64,000 nt of DNA, taken from Marinihelvus sp036351115 (GTDB lineage: Bacteria; Pseudomonadota; Gammaproteobacteria; Xanthomonadales; SZUA-36). Of the stretch, positions 42,286 through 50,732 are shown piece by piece. A program made the position numbers and the translations under genes. Positions within the stretch are counted from its first letter, which is position 1. Each line of letters opens with the position of its first letter. The stretch lies in contig JAZBOL010000036.1 in the NCBI GenBank assembly GCA_036351115.1, positions 1 through 64,000 of the forward strand, given 5' to 3'. The notes under the pieces are model-generated. The model was not told the DNA's origin, searched no databases, and saw only the letters and a program-made list of their open reading frames with translations.

Positions 42286-42305
42286 AAATGTTACATTCCT
42301 ATATC
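42286..42305 (-). promoter_or_regulatory. copy of the recurrent 20-bp element before the membrane-protein gene
   Basis: Minus-strand GATATAGGAATGTAACATTT, ending 33 bases before the ATG of the membrane protein gene at 42338. The spacing mirrors that of the site in front of the regulator gene. Confidence 0.5.
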
Positions 42306-42337
42306 ATTAGGGCATATCCTGTTTCGGGCCCGATTTT

Positions 42338-43018
42338 ATGATCACGACCCTTGCAGTCCTGAAATGGACGCACATCATCGCCATGGTCTACTGGCTGGGT
42401 GGTGAGTGGGGTGTTTTCCAGACCTCCTACAACGTCGTCAATCACCGCTTGCCCATGGATGAGCGCAAGCGTCACATGGAAACGGCTTACCGGATCGACA
42501 TCCTCGCCCGCACGGGCATCGTGCTGCTTTTTCCCATCGGTTTTCACATGGGGTGGTACTACGGTATCCAGCCGTTCGGGGGCATCTGGCTGGTGGTGAA
42601 CTGGGTGTTTTTCCTGGCCTGGCTGTCCATCACCTGGGCTGCCTTCATCTACCGGGAGACCGACCGGGGCATCGCCCTGACCGTTTTCGACGAACGGATC
42701 CGCTTCGTGTTCATCCCGCTCATCACGATCGTCGCGATCACGTCACTCCTCGGCTACGGCCCCTTCGAAGCCCTGCCGGGGCAGAAGTGGTTCTCCATCA
42801 AGGTGCTGATCTTCGCCGGCCTGCTGGTGATCGGGCTGAAGCTGCGTTTCATCATGCGCGAGTGGACCGAACTCTTTCGCGTGCTGGTGGCGGACCCGGA
42901 CAACATCGAGGCGGAGCGGACCCTTGACGCCAGCATTCGCACCGGGCGTCGCCTGGCCTATCTTTACTGGATCGGGATCGGGACCGTGGCGTTCTTCGGC
43001 GCCGTCAAGCCGATCTGA
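42338..43018 (+). CDS. integral membrane protein (paralogue of 9283-9945)
   Basis: 226 residues with about six membrane helices. Starts LAVLKWTHIIAMVYWLGGEWGVFQTSYNVV, with the same helix-1 His and YWLG signature as the product at 9283-9945, and later KVLIFAGLLVIGLKLRF versus KLAIFAGLVVCGLLVRV. It resembles CopD/DUF2269-type proteins, but I cannot assign a reaction; haem or metal binding by the helix His is possible. It is the gene closest to the regulator on the divergent side with its own element copy, and it is followed after 86 bases by a conserved unknown gene. Confidence 0.75.
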   Translation: MITTLAVLKWTHIIAMVYWLGGEWGVFQTSYNVVNHRLPMDERKRHMETAYRIDILARTGIVLLFPIGFHMGWYYGIQPFGGIWLVVNWVFFLAWLSITWAAFIYRETDRGIALTVFDERIRFVFIPLITIVAITSLLGYGPFEALPGQKWFSIKVLIFAGLLVIGLKLRFIMREWTELFRVLVADPDNIEAERTLDASIRTGRRLAYLYWIGIGTVAFFGAVKPI

Positions 43019-43104
43019 TCCGCGACCTTCCGGCGACACGCCGCGGTGCTGGTCGTGACGGACGTGCCGGAGGTCCGAACCCAACCCGTTTTCCCGGAGG
43101 TCCC

Positions 43105-43830
43105 ATGAGCGCCTATCCCACCCTCAGCGGCACGATCCGCTACACGAGCAAGAAACCCGATCGCCTGGACGAGGAACGCGGCCGGGAGAACTTTTCGCTG
43201 ACGCGGCAACCCGACGGCGTGGATGTGCTTCACGCCCATTGCGAGATCGACGACGAGCCCAAGGTCGTGCGGGACGTGGTCCTGGCCCTCGATCACACCA
43301 CTTCACGTCCGATTGACTGTAGCGTGCGACTATCCGTCGGCCATCGTTTCGAGGGAAGCGGGTGGATGCGGTTCTCGGACCGCCACATGGAGTGCGAAAG
43401 CTGGAATCAGCGTGACGGCAGAATCACGCAGCGCATCGAGGTGGGTTCACCGGTCCGGTGGCTCCAGGCTCATCCGATTGTGGGCGACGCGTTGCTCATG
43501 AAGCTGTATGACCTGTCCCGGGGGCCGGGGAAGACCTTCTTCGAGGACCTGTACCTGACCTCCCCGGACCATCGCGGCGCGACGGGCCCCCTGCTGTTTC
43601 GTACCGGTTTCTCCCTCGTGTACCTCGGGGAAGAGGACATCGAGGTCGAGGCCGGCGCTTTCCGGGCGCGGCACTTCCAGGTGACGGACACGGCGGGCAA
43701 CCTGCCCGAAGAGCACCCGCCCTACGACGTGTGGTGCACGGCGGATGACGACTACCTGTTGTTGCGCGCCGGCGCCGGTGGTTACATGCAAACGCACTAC
43801 GAGCTGGTGGCGCTGTCCCGCGACGGCTGA
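43105..43830 (+). CDS. conserved protein of unknown function (DUF3108-like)
   Basis: 241 residues, no signal peptide or membrane segment. Predicted mostly beta: SAYPTLSGTIRYTSKKPDRLDEERGRENFSL, SGWMRFSDRHMECES, EAGAFRARHFQVTDTAGNLPEEHPPYDVWCTADDDYLLLRAGAGGYMQTHYELVAL. The EAGxFxARHF and D-Y-L-L-L-R segments recall DUF3108-type lipid-binding barrels, only as a weak resemblance. A good ribosome-binding site (GGAGG) lies seven bases before the ATG. It lies between the membrane protein and CoA-transferase genes, all on the plus strand. Confidence 0.65.
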   Translation: MSAYPTLSGTIRYTSKKPDRLDEERGRENFSLTRQPDGVDVLHAHCEIDDEPKVVRDVVLALDHTTSRPIDCSVRLSVGHRFEGSGWMRFSDRHMECESWNQRDGRITQRIEVGSPVRWLQAHPIVGDALLMKLYDLSRGPGKTFFEDLYLTSPDHRGATGPLLFRTGFSLVYLGEEDIEVEAGAFRARHFQVTDTAGNLPEEHPPYDVWCTADDDYLLLRAGAGGYMQTHYELVALSRDG

Positions 43831-43926
43831 AACGCTATCGGCGGCGAAGCCGGCAGAGCCGGCGGCCGGAACGAAGCCGAAACACCGACAACGATAACAA
43901 CAGCAAATCATCGAAAAGACATCACT

Positions 43927-45129
43927 ATGAGCAAACCGCTGAACGGCGTTCGCATTCTCGACCTGACGCACATGCTGTCGGGCCCCTACGGCGCCATGAT
44001 CCTCGCGGACCTCGGCGCCGAGACCATCAAGGTCGAACCGCTCCACGGCGAGGGCACACGCAAGCTCCTGGCAAAAGACCCGGAAAACTCCCTCGACGGC
44101 ATGGGCGCCTACTACATCACGCTGAACCGCAACAAGCAGAGCGTCGCCATCGACCTGAAGCGTGATGCGGGCAAGGCCGTGTTCCATGACCTGGTGCGGG
44201 AGGCCGACGTGGTGATCTCCAACTTCGGGGTGGGGGTGCCGGAGCGCCTGGGCATCGATTACGACACGCTTTCGGCGATCAATCCGCGCATCATCACCTG
44301 CACCGTGACCGGTTTCGGTTCCGACGGCCCCAATCCGAAGCGCCCGGCCTTCGACCAGGTGGCCCAGGCCATGGGCGGCGGCATGTCCATCACGGGCCCG
44401 GACGCGGATCACCAGGTCCGGGCCGGCATCCCCATCGGGGACCTCGGTGGCGGCATGTTCGCGGTCATGGGGGTGCTGTCGGCGCTCGTTGAGCGGGGGG
44501 TGAGCGGCAAGGGCCAGCACGTGGACATTTCCATGCTCGACTGCCAGGTCTCCATGCTCAATTACATGGCGACCATGTTTTTCCTGTCCGGCAAGGATCC
44601 GTATCCGATCGGCAATTCGCACTTCGTGCACGTGCCCTACAACACCTTCCGTACCGCCGATGGCTGGATCGTCATCGCGGTCATCACGGACAACTTCTGG
44701 CAGAACCTGAAGGACGTGGTGAACATCCCGGAGTTCGACGATCCGAAATACGATGGCCAGCCCGGGCGGTGGGAAGACCAGGACATGATCAACACGCGCC
44801 TCAACGAGACGTTGTCGCAAAACACCTCGGAGTACTGGCTGGCGGCCCTGGAGGCCAGGCGTATTCCCTGTGCGCCGGTCAATCGCTTCAGCCAGGCCCT
44901 GAGCGACGAACAGGTTCTGCACCGCAACATGGTCGTGGACCTGAAGCACCCCAACGGGAAAGCCACCCGGGGCCCGGGAAATCCCATCAAGCTGTCCCGC
45001 ACGGCGGAGGAGTCGTTCTCCGCGGCGCCGGAGGTGGGCCAGGACACGGACACGGTGCTCCGCGACCTGCTGGGCTATTCTGAGGAACGCATCGCCGAAT
45101 TGAAGGCGCAGGAGACCATAGGCGGATGA
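43927..45129 (+). CDS. family III CoA-transferase (CaiB/BaiF type)
   Basis: 400 residues. LNGVRILDLTHMLSGPYGAMILADLGAETIKVE at the N-terminus, NRNKQSVAIDLKRDAGKAVFHDLVREADVVISNFGVGVPERLGIDY, and AGIPIGDLGGGMFAVMGVLSAL containing the catalytic Asp. It transfers CoA between carboxylic acids, activating the substrate acid for later cleavage. It overlaps the HMG-CoA-lyase-like gene by ATGA, which suggests the CoA ester it makes is the lyase substrate. First gene of the operon that runs to the TonB receptor at 53303. The 96-base gap before it holds no copy of the recurrent element. Confidence 0.92.
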   Translation: MSKPLNGVRILDLTHMLSGPYGAMILADLGAETIKVEPLHGEGTRKLLAKDPENSLDGMGAYYITLNRNKQSVAIDLKRDAGKAVFHDLVREADVVISNFGVGVPERLGIDYDTLSAINPRIITCTVTGFGSDGPNPKRPAFDQVAQAMGGGMSITGPDADHQVRAGIPIGDLGGGMFAVMGVLSALVERGVSGKGQHVDISMLDCQVSMLNYMATMFFLSGKDPYPIGNSHFVHVPYNTFRTADGWIVIAVITDNFWQNLKDVVNIPEFDDPKYDGQPGRWEDQDMINTRLNETLSQNTSEYWLAALEARRIPCAPVNRFSQALSDEQVLHRNMVVDLKHPNGKATRGPGNPIKLSRTAEESFSAAPEVGQDTDTVLRDLLGYSEERIAELKAQETIGG

Positions 45130-46028
45130 GCGAGCGTATCGTCATCAACGACGTAGGGCCCCGGGACGGGCTCCAGAACCAGCAGAAGATTCTCGAGCCG
45201 GCCGAACGGGTCCGCCTCGTACGGGCCCTGCTGGCGGCTGGCATGGAACACGTGGAGGTGGCGGCCTTCGTGTCCCCGAGGGCCGTGCCGGCCATGGCCG
45301 GCGCTGCGGAGGTCGTCGGCGCGCTTGCCGACGTCGAGGACGCGGCCCTGTCCGTGCTGATTCCCAACATGAAGGGCTACGAGCTGGCCGTGGATGCCGG
45401 GGCAAAAGCCGTGGGCATGGTGCTCTACGCCACGGACGAGATGGCCCGGGCCAACGTGCGCATGACCATGGCCGAGGCCGACGCGGCCACCGAGGCCATC
45501 ATCGAGCGGGCCCGCGCGGACGGCGTCACCGTCATGGCGACCATTTCCGTGTCCTTCGAGTGTCCCTTTGCCGGCAAGGTTGACCCGGCCGTGGTCGAGG
45601 CCTCGGCGCGGCGCTTCCTGGCCCTGGACGTGGATCAGTTCGTGGTCGCCGACACCATCGGCGCGGCGAACCCCGCGCAGGTGCGACGCCTCATGGACTC
45701 GCTGGTTCAGAAACACGGACCGGAACGGCTGGCCTGCCACTTCCACGACACGCGGGCCATGGGCCTGGCGAACGTGTTCGCCGCCGTGGAATCCGGTGTC
45801 CGGCGCTTCGACGCGTCCATCGGTGGCCTGGGGGGATGCCCCTTCGCGCCCGGCGCCTCCGGCAACGTGGCCACGGAGGACGTGGTCATGATGCTCACGC
45901 AGATGGGATTCGACACCGGTATCGATCTGCCCCGGCTGCTCGACGCCTCCAATCTCGCCCGGGAACTGACCGGCACGGCGCCCGGCGGTCGGGCCAAACC
46001 CTGGATGGATCGTTACCTGGCCGCCTGA
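45126..46028 (+). CDS. hydroxymethylglutaryl-CoA-lyase-like protein
   Basis: 300 residues of the HMGL/DRE-TIM metallolyase family. INDVGPRDGLQNQ at the N-terminus (catalytic Arg and metal Asp), LACHFHDTRAMGLANV with metal His residues, and IGGLGGCPFAPGASGNVATED with the mobile-loop Cys and metal ligand. All the motifs of HMG-CoA lyase are present, so an active retro-Claisen cleavage of a 3-hydroxy-3-methyl-acyl-CoA is likely. Because it is coupled to a CoA-transferase gene instead of leucine-catabolic genes, the true substrate is probably a different 3-hydroxyacyl-CoA from this pathway. Confidence 0.9.
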   Translation: MSERIVINDVGPRDGLQNQQKILEPAERVRLVRALLAAGMEHVEVAAFVSPRAVPAMAGAAEVVGALADVEDAALSVLIPNMKGYELAVDAGAKAVGMVLYATDEMARANVRMTMAEADAATEAIIERARADGVTVMATISVSFECPFAGKVDPAVVEASARRFLALDVDQFVVADTIGAANPAQVRRLMDSLVQKHGPERLACHFHDTRAMGLANVFAAVESGVRRFDASIGGLGGCPFAPGASGNVATEDVVMMLTQMGFDTGIDLPRLLDASNLARELTGTAPGGRAKPWMDRYLAA

Positions 46029-46055
46029 GGCGGCGCCGCGAACGCGGGTGAGACC

Positions 46056-46109
46056 ATGAAGCCAAACCACGAAAAGACAACAGCAATGACACAGGGGAGT
46101 AAAGCATGA
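46056..46109 (+). CDS. possible 17-residue upstream leader peptide
   Basis: A short frame MKPNHEKTTAMTQGSKA starts at ATG 46056 (GGTGAG five bases before it), and its TGA overlaps the ATG of the hydantoinase A gene at 46106. It could couple translation to that gene or be a chance frame. The next gene also has its own Shine-Dalgarno (GGGGAG) inside it. Confidence 0.3.
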   Translation: MKPNHEKTTAMTQGSKA

Positions 46110-48181
46110 GCTATCGACTCGGGGTCGACGTGGGCGGTACGTTCACGGACCTGCTCTTGATCGACGAGGACAGCGGCAGGACGTTCACCGCCAAGGTGCC
46201 GTCCACGCCCCAGGATTCCTCGATCGGCGTTCTGAACGGCGTGGCGCGCATCTGCGAAGAGTCCGGCGTGGACCCGGCGCAGATCAAGCGTGTCATGCAC
46301 GGCACCACGGTTGCGACCAACGCGGTGCTGACGGGAAAGGGCTCCCGGGTCGGTCTCGTGACGACGAAGGGTTTTCAACAGGTTCTGCAGGTCGCCCGAT
46401 CGTTCTGCCCCGGCGGGCTCGGGGGGTGGGTCAGCTACGTCAAGAAGCCGCTCCTCGCCCCGCTCGAACTCACGGTCGAAGCGGACGAGCGCATGGACGC
46501 CCAGGGAAAGGTGGTCTCGCCGCTGGACGAGGATGCGTTGCGGAAGACGCTGCAAGAACTTAAGAGTAAAGATGAGATTGAAGCCTTAACAATCTGTTTT
46601 ATAAATGCTTATGTAAACGGAGAGCACGAGGTCCAGGCCCGGACCGTCGCGCGGGACGTCTTCGGGAACGACATGCCGATTTCCATCTCCTCCGAGGTGG
46701 TGCCGGAGATGCAGGAGTATGAGCGCACCGAGACCACGGTGGTCAACAGCTACGTGGCGCCGGAGGTGGCCAGCTACCTGAGAAACCTCCAGTCTTCCCT
46801 CGAAGACCGGCTGGGCGACGACGTGCAACTCTCCATTCTTCGTTCCGATGGCGGCCTGGCATCTTCCCGCGCCGCTTCCGACTCCCCGGTGAACCTGCTC
46901 ATGTCCGGCCCGGCGGGCGGCGTGACCGGTGCGCTCTGGTTCAGCGGCAAGGCGGGCCATGACAACGTCCTGACCTTCGACATGGGCGGCACCTCCACCG
47001 ACGTAGCGCTGGTGCAGAACGGCCGGGCGCGTATCCGCCGCGAAACCCGCGTCGGCGACGTCACGGTCCGCGCGCCGTCGGTCGATGTGCGCACCGTCGG
47101 CGCCGGGGGCGGATCCATTGCCTTCGTGCCCGAGCTGACGAGGGCCCTTCGCGTCGGTCCGGAATCCGCCGGCGCCGAACCCGGTCCCGCCGCCTACATG
47201 AAAGGCGGTGAGGAGCCGACCGTGTGCGACGCCAACGTGGTGCTCGGCTACCTGCCGTCAGACGTCCAGTTGGGCGGCAAGATGGAGATCAGCAAGGAGG
47301 CTGCCGAGGCCGCTGTTCAAAAAGCCGCCGACGCCATGGGCATTCCGCTCATGGAAGCGGCCGAGGGCATCATCAAGATCGTCAACGAGTCCATGTTCGG
47401 CGCCCTGCGTCTCGTCTCGGTGGAGCAGGGCTTCGATCCGCGGGATTTCGCCCTGGTGGCCTTCGGCGGCGCCGGGCCCCTGCACGGAAACGCCATGGGG
47501 CTGCTCACGGATGCCTGGCCGGTCATCGTGCCGCCGGGACCGGGCGTGCTCTGCGCCTACGGCGACGCCACCACCCAGGTGCAGGACGAGGCGTCCCGCA
47601 CCTACGTCACCATGGCCGAGGACCTGACCGCGGAACAGCTCATCAAGGACCTGGAGGAACTGCGGGAGCGTGCCTCGGAGGCGCTCAACGCCGACGGCAT
47701 TGCCGCCGGCGACCAGGAAACGGTGTACCAGGCCGATGTGCGCTACGCCGGCCAGGCTTTCCAGATCAGCCTGGAGTTCGATCGCGACGACCTGGAGCGG
47801 GAAGGGCTGGAACACCTCACGGGCCGCTTCGACGCGGAACACGAGCAGCTCTTTACCTTCGCCCTCGGCGAGCAGCACGAGCTGGTCATGATCCGGGCCA
47901 TTGTCCGGGCCCGGGCGAAAGACATCGCCCAGGAGGCGATCGGTCAGGCGGGCGCCAGCCTCGAGGACGCCAGGCTGCACGACACCCGGTTCTATTTCGG
48001 GGGCGAATGGCATGACGCCGTCATCTACGACCGCGCCGTGCTGGGCGCCGGCACGGTGGTGCCGGGCCCGGCCATCGTGGTGGAGATGGATTCCACGACG
48101 CTGGTGCTGCCCGGCTGCGAGGCCCGGGTGGACGACATCGGCAACCTGCTCATCAACCCCACGACGGAGGGCGGATCATGA
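46106..48181 (+). CDS. hydantoinase/oxoprolinase subunit A (HyuA type)
   Basis: 691 residues, normal for HyuA. The N-terminal acetate/sugar-kinase-like ATP-binding start YRLGVDVGGTFTDLLLIDED, IKRVMHGTTVATNAVL, and FDMGGTSTDVALVQNG with VRTVGAGGGSIAF and GPxSAGAEPGPA are the family hallmarks. With HyuB it forms an ATP-dependent cyclic-amide hydrolase (N-methylhydantoinase, 5-oxoprolinase, caprolactamase) or a ketone carboxylase. The adjacent N-carbamoyl amidase-like gene favours cyclic ureide or imide cleavage. A short AT-rich stretch with unusual codons lies at about 46558-46620. It overlaps the B subunit gene by ATGA. Confidence 0.92.
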   Translation: MSYRLGVDVGGTFTDLLLIDEDSGRTFTAKVPSTPQDSSIGVLNGVARICEESGVDPAQIKRVMHGTTVATNAVLTGKGSRVGLVTTKGFQQVLQVARSFCPGGLGGWVSYVKKPLLAPLELTVEADERMDAQGKVVSPLDEDALRKTLQELKSKDEIEALTICFINAYVNGEHEVQARTVARDVFGNDMPISISSEVVPEMQEYERTETTVVNSYVAPEVASYLRNLQSSLEDRLGDDVQLSILRSDGGLASSRAASDSPVNLLMSGPAGGVTGALWFSGKAGHDNVLTFDMGGTSTDVALVQNGRARIRRETRVGDVTVRAPSVDVRTVGAGGGSIAFVPELTRALRVGPESAGAEPGPAAYMKGGEEPTVCDANVVLGYLPSDVQLGGKMEISKEAAEAAVQKAADAMGIPLMEAAEGIIKIVNESMFGALRLVSVEQGFDPRDFALVAFGGAGPLHGNAMGLLTDAWPVIVPPGPGVLCAYGDATTQVQDEASRTYVTMAEDLTAEQLIKDLEELRERASEALNADGIAAGDQETVYQADVRYAGQAFQISLEFDRDDLEREGLEHLTGRFDAEHEQLFTFALGEQHELVMIRAIVRARAKDIAQEAIGQAGASLEDARLHDTRFYFGGEWHDAVIYDRAVLGAGTVVPGPAIVVEMDSTTLVLPGCEARVDDIGNLLINPTTEGGS

Positions 48182-50043
48182 CCGCACGCATCATCGAAAC
48201 GAACGACACGCCCTTCGAGCGCATCGACGTGGACACGGTCTCCGTGGACATCATCGAGAATGCGCTGCGCAATGCCCGGGAGGAGATGGACGCGGTGCTG
48301 TTCCGCACGGCCATGAGCCCGGGGATCCGTGAGCAGGGCGACTGCTTTCCCATGATCGCCAACAAGGACGGCAAGATGGTGGTGGGCCAGTTCGGTTCCT
48401 TCATCCACGGTTTCATGGAGGCCTACGACGGGGAGCTGGAAGAGGGTGACGTGATCCTCACCAACGACCCGTACATGTGCAACGCGGCGGTCAGCCACCT
48501 GCCGGACTGGATCGTGCTGGTGCCCATCTTCAAGGACGGCCGCCACATGGCCTGGTCCGCCATGTTCGGGCACATGTCCGACAACGGCGGCATGGTGCCG
48601 GGCTCCATCCCGATCCAGGCCGAAACCATCTTCCAGGAAGGCATCCGAATTCCGCCGACCAAGCTGTACAAAAAGGGCAAGCTGCAGAGCGACGTGCTGG
48701 AGCTGATCCTGCACAACGTGCGCACACCCCAGTGGAACCGCTTCGACCTCAACGCGCTCGTGGCGGCCTGCAATACCGCGGCCAAGCGTTGCAGGGAGAT
48801 GGCCGAGCGCTTCGGTGACGACGTCTTCTACTCGACCATGGAGATCATGCTCGAGCGCAATCACATGGCCATGGAGGCGATCATCAACATGATCGTGCCG
48901 GAAGAGCCGCGGGTGTTCGAGGACTACGTGTGCGACGACGGCGTGGGGCAGGGGCCCTACAAGATCCGCTGCAAGCTCTGGCGCGAGGGATCGAAAGCGA
49001 TCTTCGATTTCGAGGGTACGGATCCGCAGGCCCAGAGCTCCATCAACTTCTACCTCAACGAGGACATGTTCAAGATGTTCTTCGGCTCCTTCACGATCAA
49101 CCTCGTGGACCCGCAGATCCTCTTCAACGACGGCTTTTACGACCTGGTGGAAGTGCGCATCCCCCAGGGCACGCTGCTCAAGCCGAACTACCCCGCGGCC
49201 CTCTCCGGGCGGACGCACGCCCTCGGACGCATCTTCGACGTCATGGGTGGCCTGCTGGGCCAGAGCGCTCCGGAGGCCATGAACGCGGCGGGCTTCTCCG
49301 ACTCTCCGCATCTCTTTTACGCCGGCTACGACGACAAGGGCGAATGGTTCCAGCTCTTCCAGATCGGCTTCGGCGGCATTCCCGGGCGACCGGTGGGCGA
49401 CGGGCCGGACGGCCATTCCCTGTGGCCGGGCTTCACCAATGTGCCGAACGAGTTCATCGAGGCCTACTTCCCGCTGCGCATCGAGCAGTACGAGACCATT
49501 CCCGATTCGGGTGGCGCCGGCCTGCACCGCGGCGGCAACGGGCTGAGCGTGGCTTACCGCTTCCTCTGCGACGGCACCGTTTCGGTCCACGACGAACGGT
49601 GGCTGACCTATCCCTGGGGCGTGCGCGGCGGTGAGCCGGGCATGCGCTCCACCAAACGCCTGGTCCGCACCGACGGCAGCTCCGAGTGGCTGCCGTCCAA
49701 GGCCGAGGGCATCAAGGTGCAGGCCGGCGATCTGCTCTACTTCAACACCTGGGGCGGCGGCGGCTGGGGCGACCCCTACGATCGCGACGCGGAGCTGGTG
49801 GCAGCGGATGTGGCCCGCGGCCTCGTCAGCGTCGACGGTGCGGAGCGCTACGGCGTGGTCATCGCGGACGACGGGTCCGTCGACAGGGCGGCCACGCAGG
49901 CCCTTCGCGACACGCTGCGCGGCGAACGGGGTGAGATCGAGCTGTTCGACTTCGGCGGCACCATCGAGGAGATCAAGGCCCGCTGCAAGGAAGAAACGCA
50001 TCTCGACCCGCCGGAGCAGCCCACCTTCGCCCGGGCCGGCTGA
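48178..50043 (+). CDS. hydantoinase/oxoprolinase subunit B (HyuB type)
   Basis: 621 residues. IENALRNAREEMDAVLFRTAMSPGIREQGDCFPMIANKDG, the metal/ATP-region HIPDD-equivalent NDPYMCNAAVSHLPDWIVLVPIF, and FGHMSDNGGMVPGSIP are typical of HyuB. Late PDSGGAGLHRGGNG and TWGGGGWGDPYDRD are also conserved. It is the partner of the upstream subunit, with which it is translationally coupled. The family hydrolyses cyclic amides with ATP or carboxylates ketones; the ring-opening reaction is preferred from context. The isochorismatase-type gene follows after 24 bases. Confidence 0.92.
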   Translation: MTARIIETNDTPFERIDVDTVSVDIIENALRNAREEMDAVLFRTAMSPGIREQGDCFPMIANKDGKMVVGQFGSFIHGFMEAYDGELEEGDVILTNDPYMCNAAVSHLPDWIVLVPIFKDGRHMAWSAMFGHMSDNGGMVPGSIPIQAETIFQEGIRIPPTKLYKKGKLQSDVLELILHNVRTPQWNRFDLNALVAACNTAAKRCREMAERFGDDVFYSTMEIMLERNHMAMEAIINMIVPEEPRVFEDYVCDDGVGQGPYKIRCKLWREGSKAIFDFEGTDPQAQSSINFYLNEDMFKMFFGSFTINLVDPQILFNDGFYDLVEVRIPQGTLLKPNYPAALSGRTHALGRIFDVMGGLLGQSAPEAMNAAGFSDSPHLFYAGYDDKGEWFQLFQIGFGGIPGRPVGDGPDGHSLWPGFTNVPNEFIEAYFPLRIEQYETIPDSGGAGLHRGGNGLSVAYRFLCDGTVSVHDERWLTYPWGVRGGEPGMRSTKRLVRTDGSSEWLPSKAEGIKVQAGDLLYFNTWGGGGWGDPYDRDAELVAADVARGLVSVDGAERYGVVIADDGSVDRAATQALRDTLRGERGEIELFDFGGTIEEIKARCKEETHLDPPEQPTFARAG

Positions 50044-50067
50044 GCCGGTTCCGGTCGACACAGGGTC

Positions 50068-50673
50068 ATGGCCGATCTCGACCGCCGCAGCCAGGGCCTG
50101 GGCCAGCGCCCGGCCCTGGTGTTGGTGGACGTGATCAACGGCTTCACGGACCCCGCCTGTCCCCTCGGTTCCACCGCCGACACGGTGGTGGCGGCCTGCG
50201 AAACCCTGTTGCAGGCCTTCCGGGGGAAGGGGCTTCCCGTGTTCTATACCACCGTGGTGTACCACGACGAGCGCCAGGCCCGCGTTTTCCGGGACCGTTT
50301 ACCGGCCCTCGACGTCCTCGTGCCCGGGAGCCACTGGGTGCAGGTGGACCCGCGCGTGGCCCCGCGGGAGGGCGAAATCGTCGTGGAAAAACAATGGGCC
50401 AGCGGATTTTTCAAGACCTCGCTTGACACGTGCTTGACGGACGCGGGCGCAGACTCGCTCGTCATAACAGGTCTGACCACCAGCGGCTGCGTCCGCGCCA
50501 CCGCCGTCGATGGCCTGCAAAACAACTACCCGGTCGTGATCCCGCGGGAAGGGGTCGGAGACCGGAACGAGCTGGCTCACGAGGCGAACCTGTTCGACCT
50601 CAACGCGAAATACGCGGACGTGACGTCGCTCGAAAACGTTCTCAAGCACGTCCGAGAACTTCCGTCGGGGTGA
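50068..50673 (+). CDS. isochorismatase-family hydrolase, N-carbamoylsarcosine-amidase-like
   Basis: 201 residues. The catalytic triad of the cysteine-hydrolase family is visible: Asp in LVLVDVINGFTDP, Lys in VEKQWASGFF, Cys in GLTTSGCVRATAVDG. The KxxxSxFxxTxL pattern is that of N-carbamoylsarcosine amidase and related amidases. Behind HyuA/HyuB it would remove CO2 and ammonia from an N-carbamoyl product, as in creatinine and hydantoin breakdown. All active-site residues are intact, in contrast to several other enzyme-fold proteins in the window. 59 bases before the second TonB receptor. Confidence 0.88.
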   Translation: MADLDRRSQGLGQRPALVLVDVINGFTDPACPLGSTADTVVAACETLLQAFRGKGLPVFYTTVVYHDERQARVFRDRLPALDVLVPGSHWVQVDPRVAPREGEIVVEKQWASGFFKTSLDTCLTDAGADSLVITGLTTSGCVRATAVDGLQNNYPVVIPREGVGDRNELAHEANLFDLNAKYADVTSLENVLKHVRELPSG

Positions 50674-50732
50674 AAGGCGGCCTGGAAAAAGCCGCCGGAG
50701 CAACGACTCCCATAAAAAAGCGAGGAGCAACC

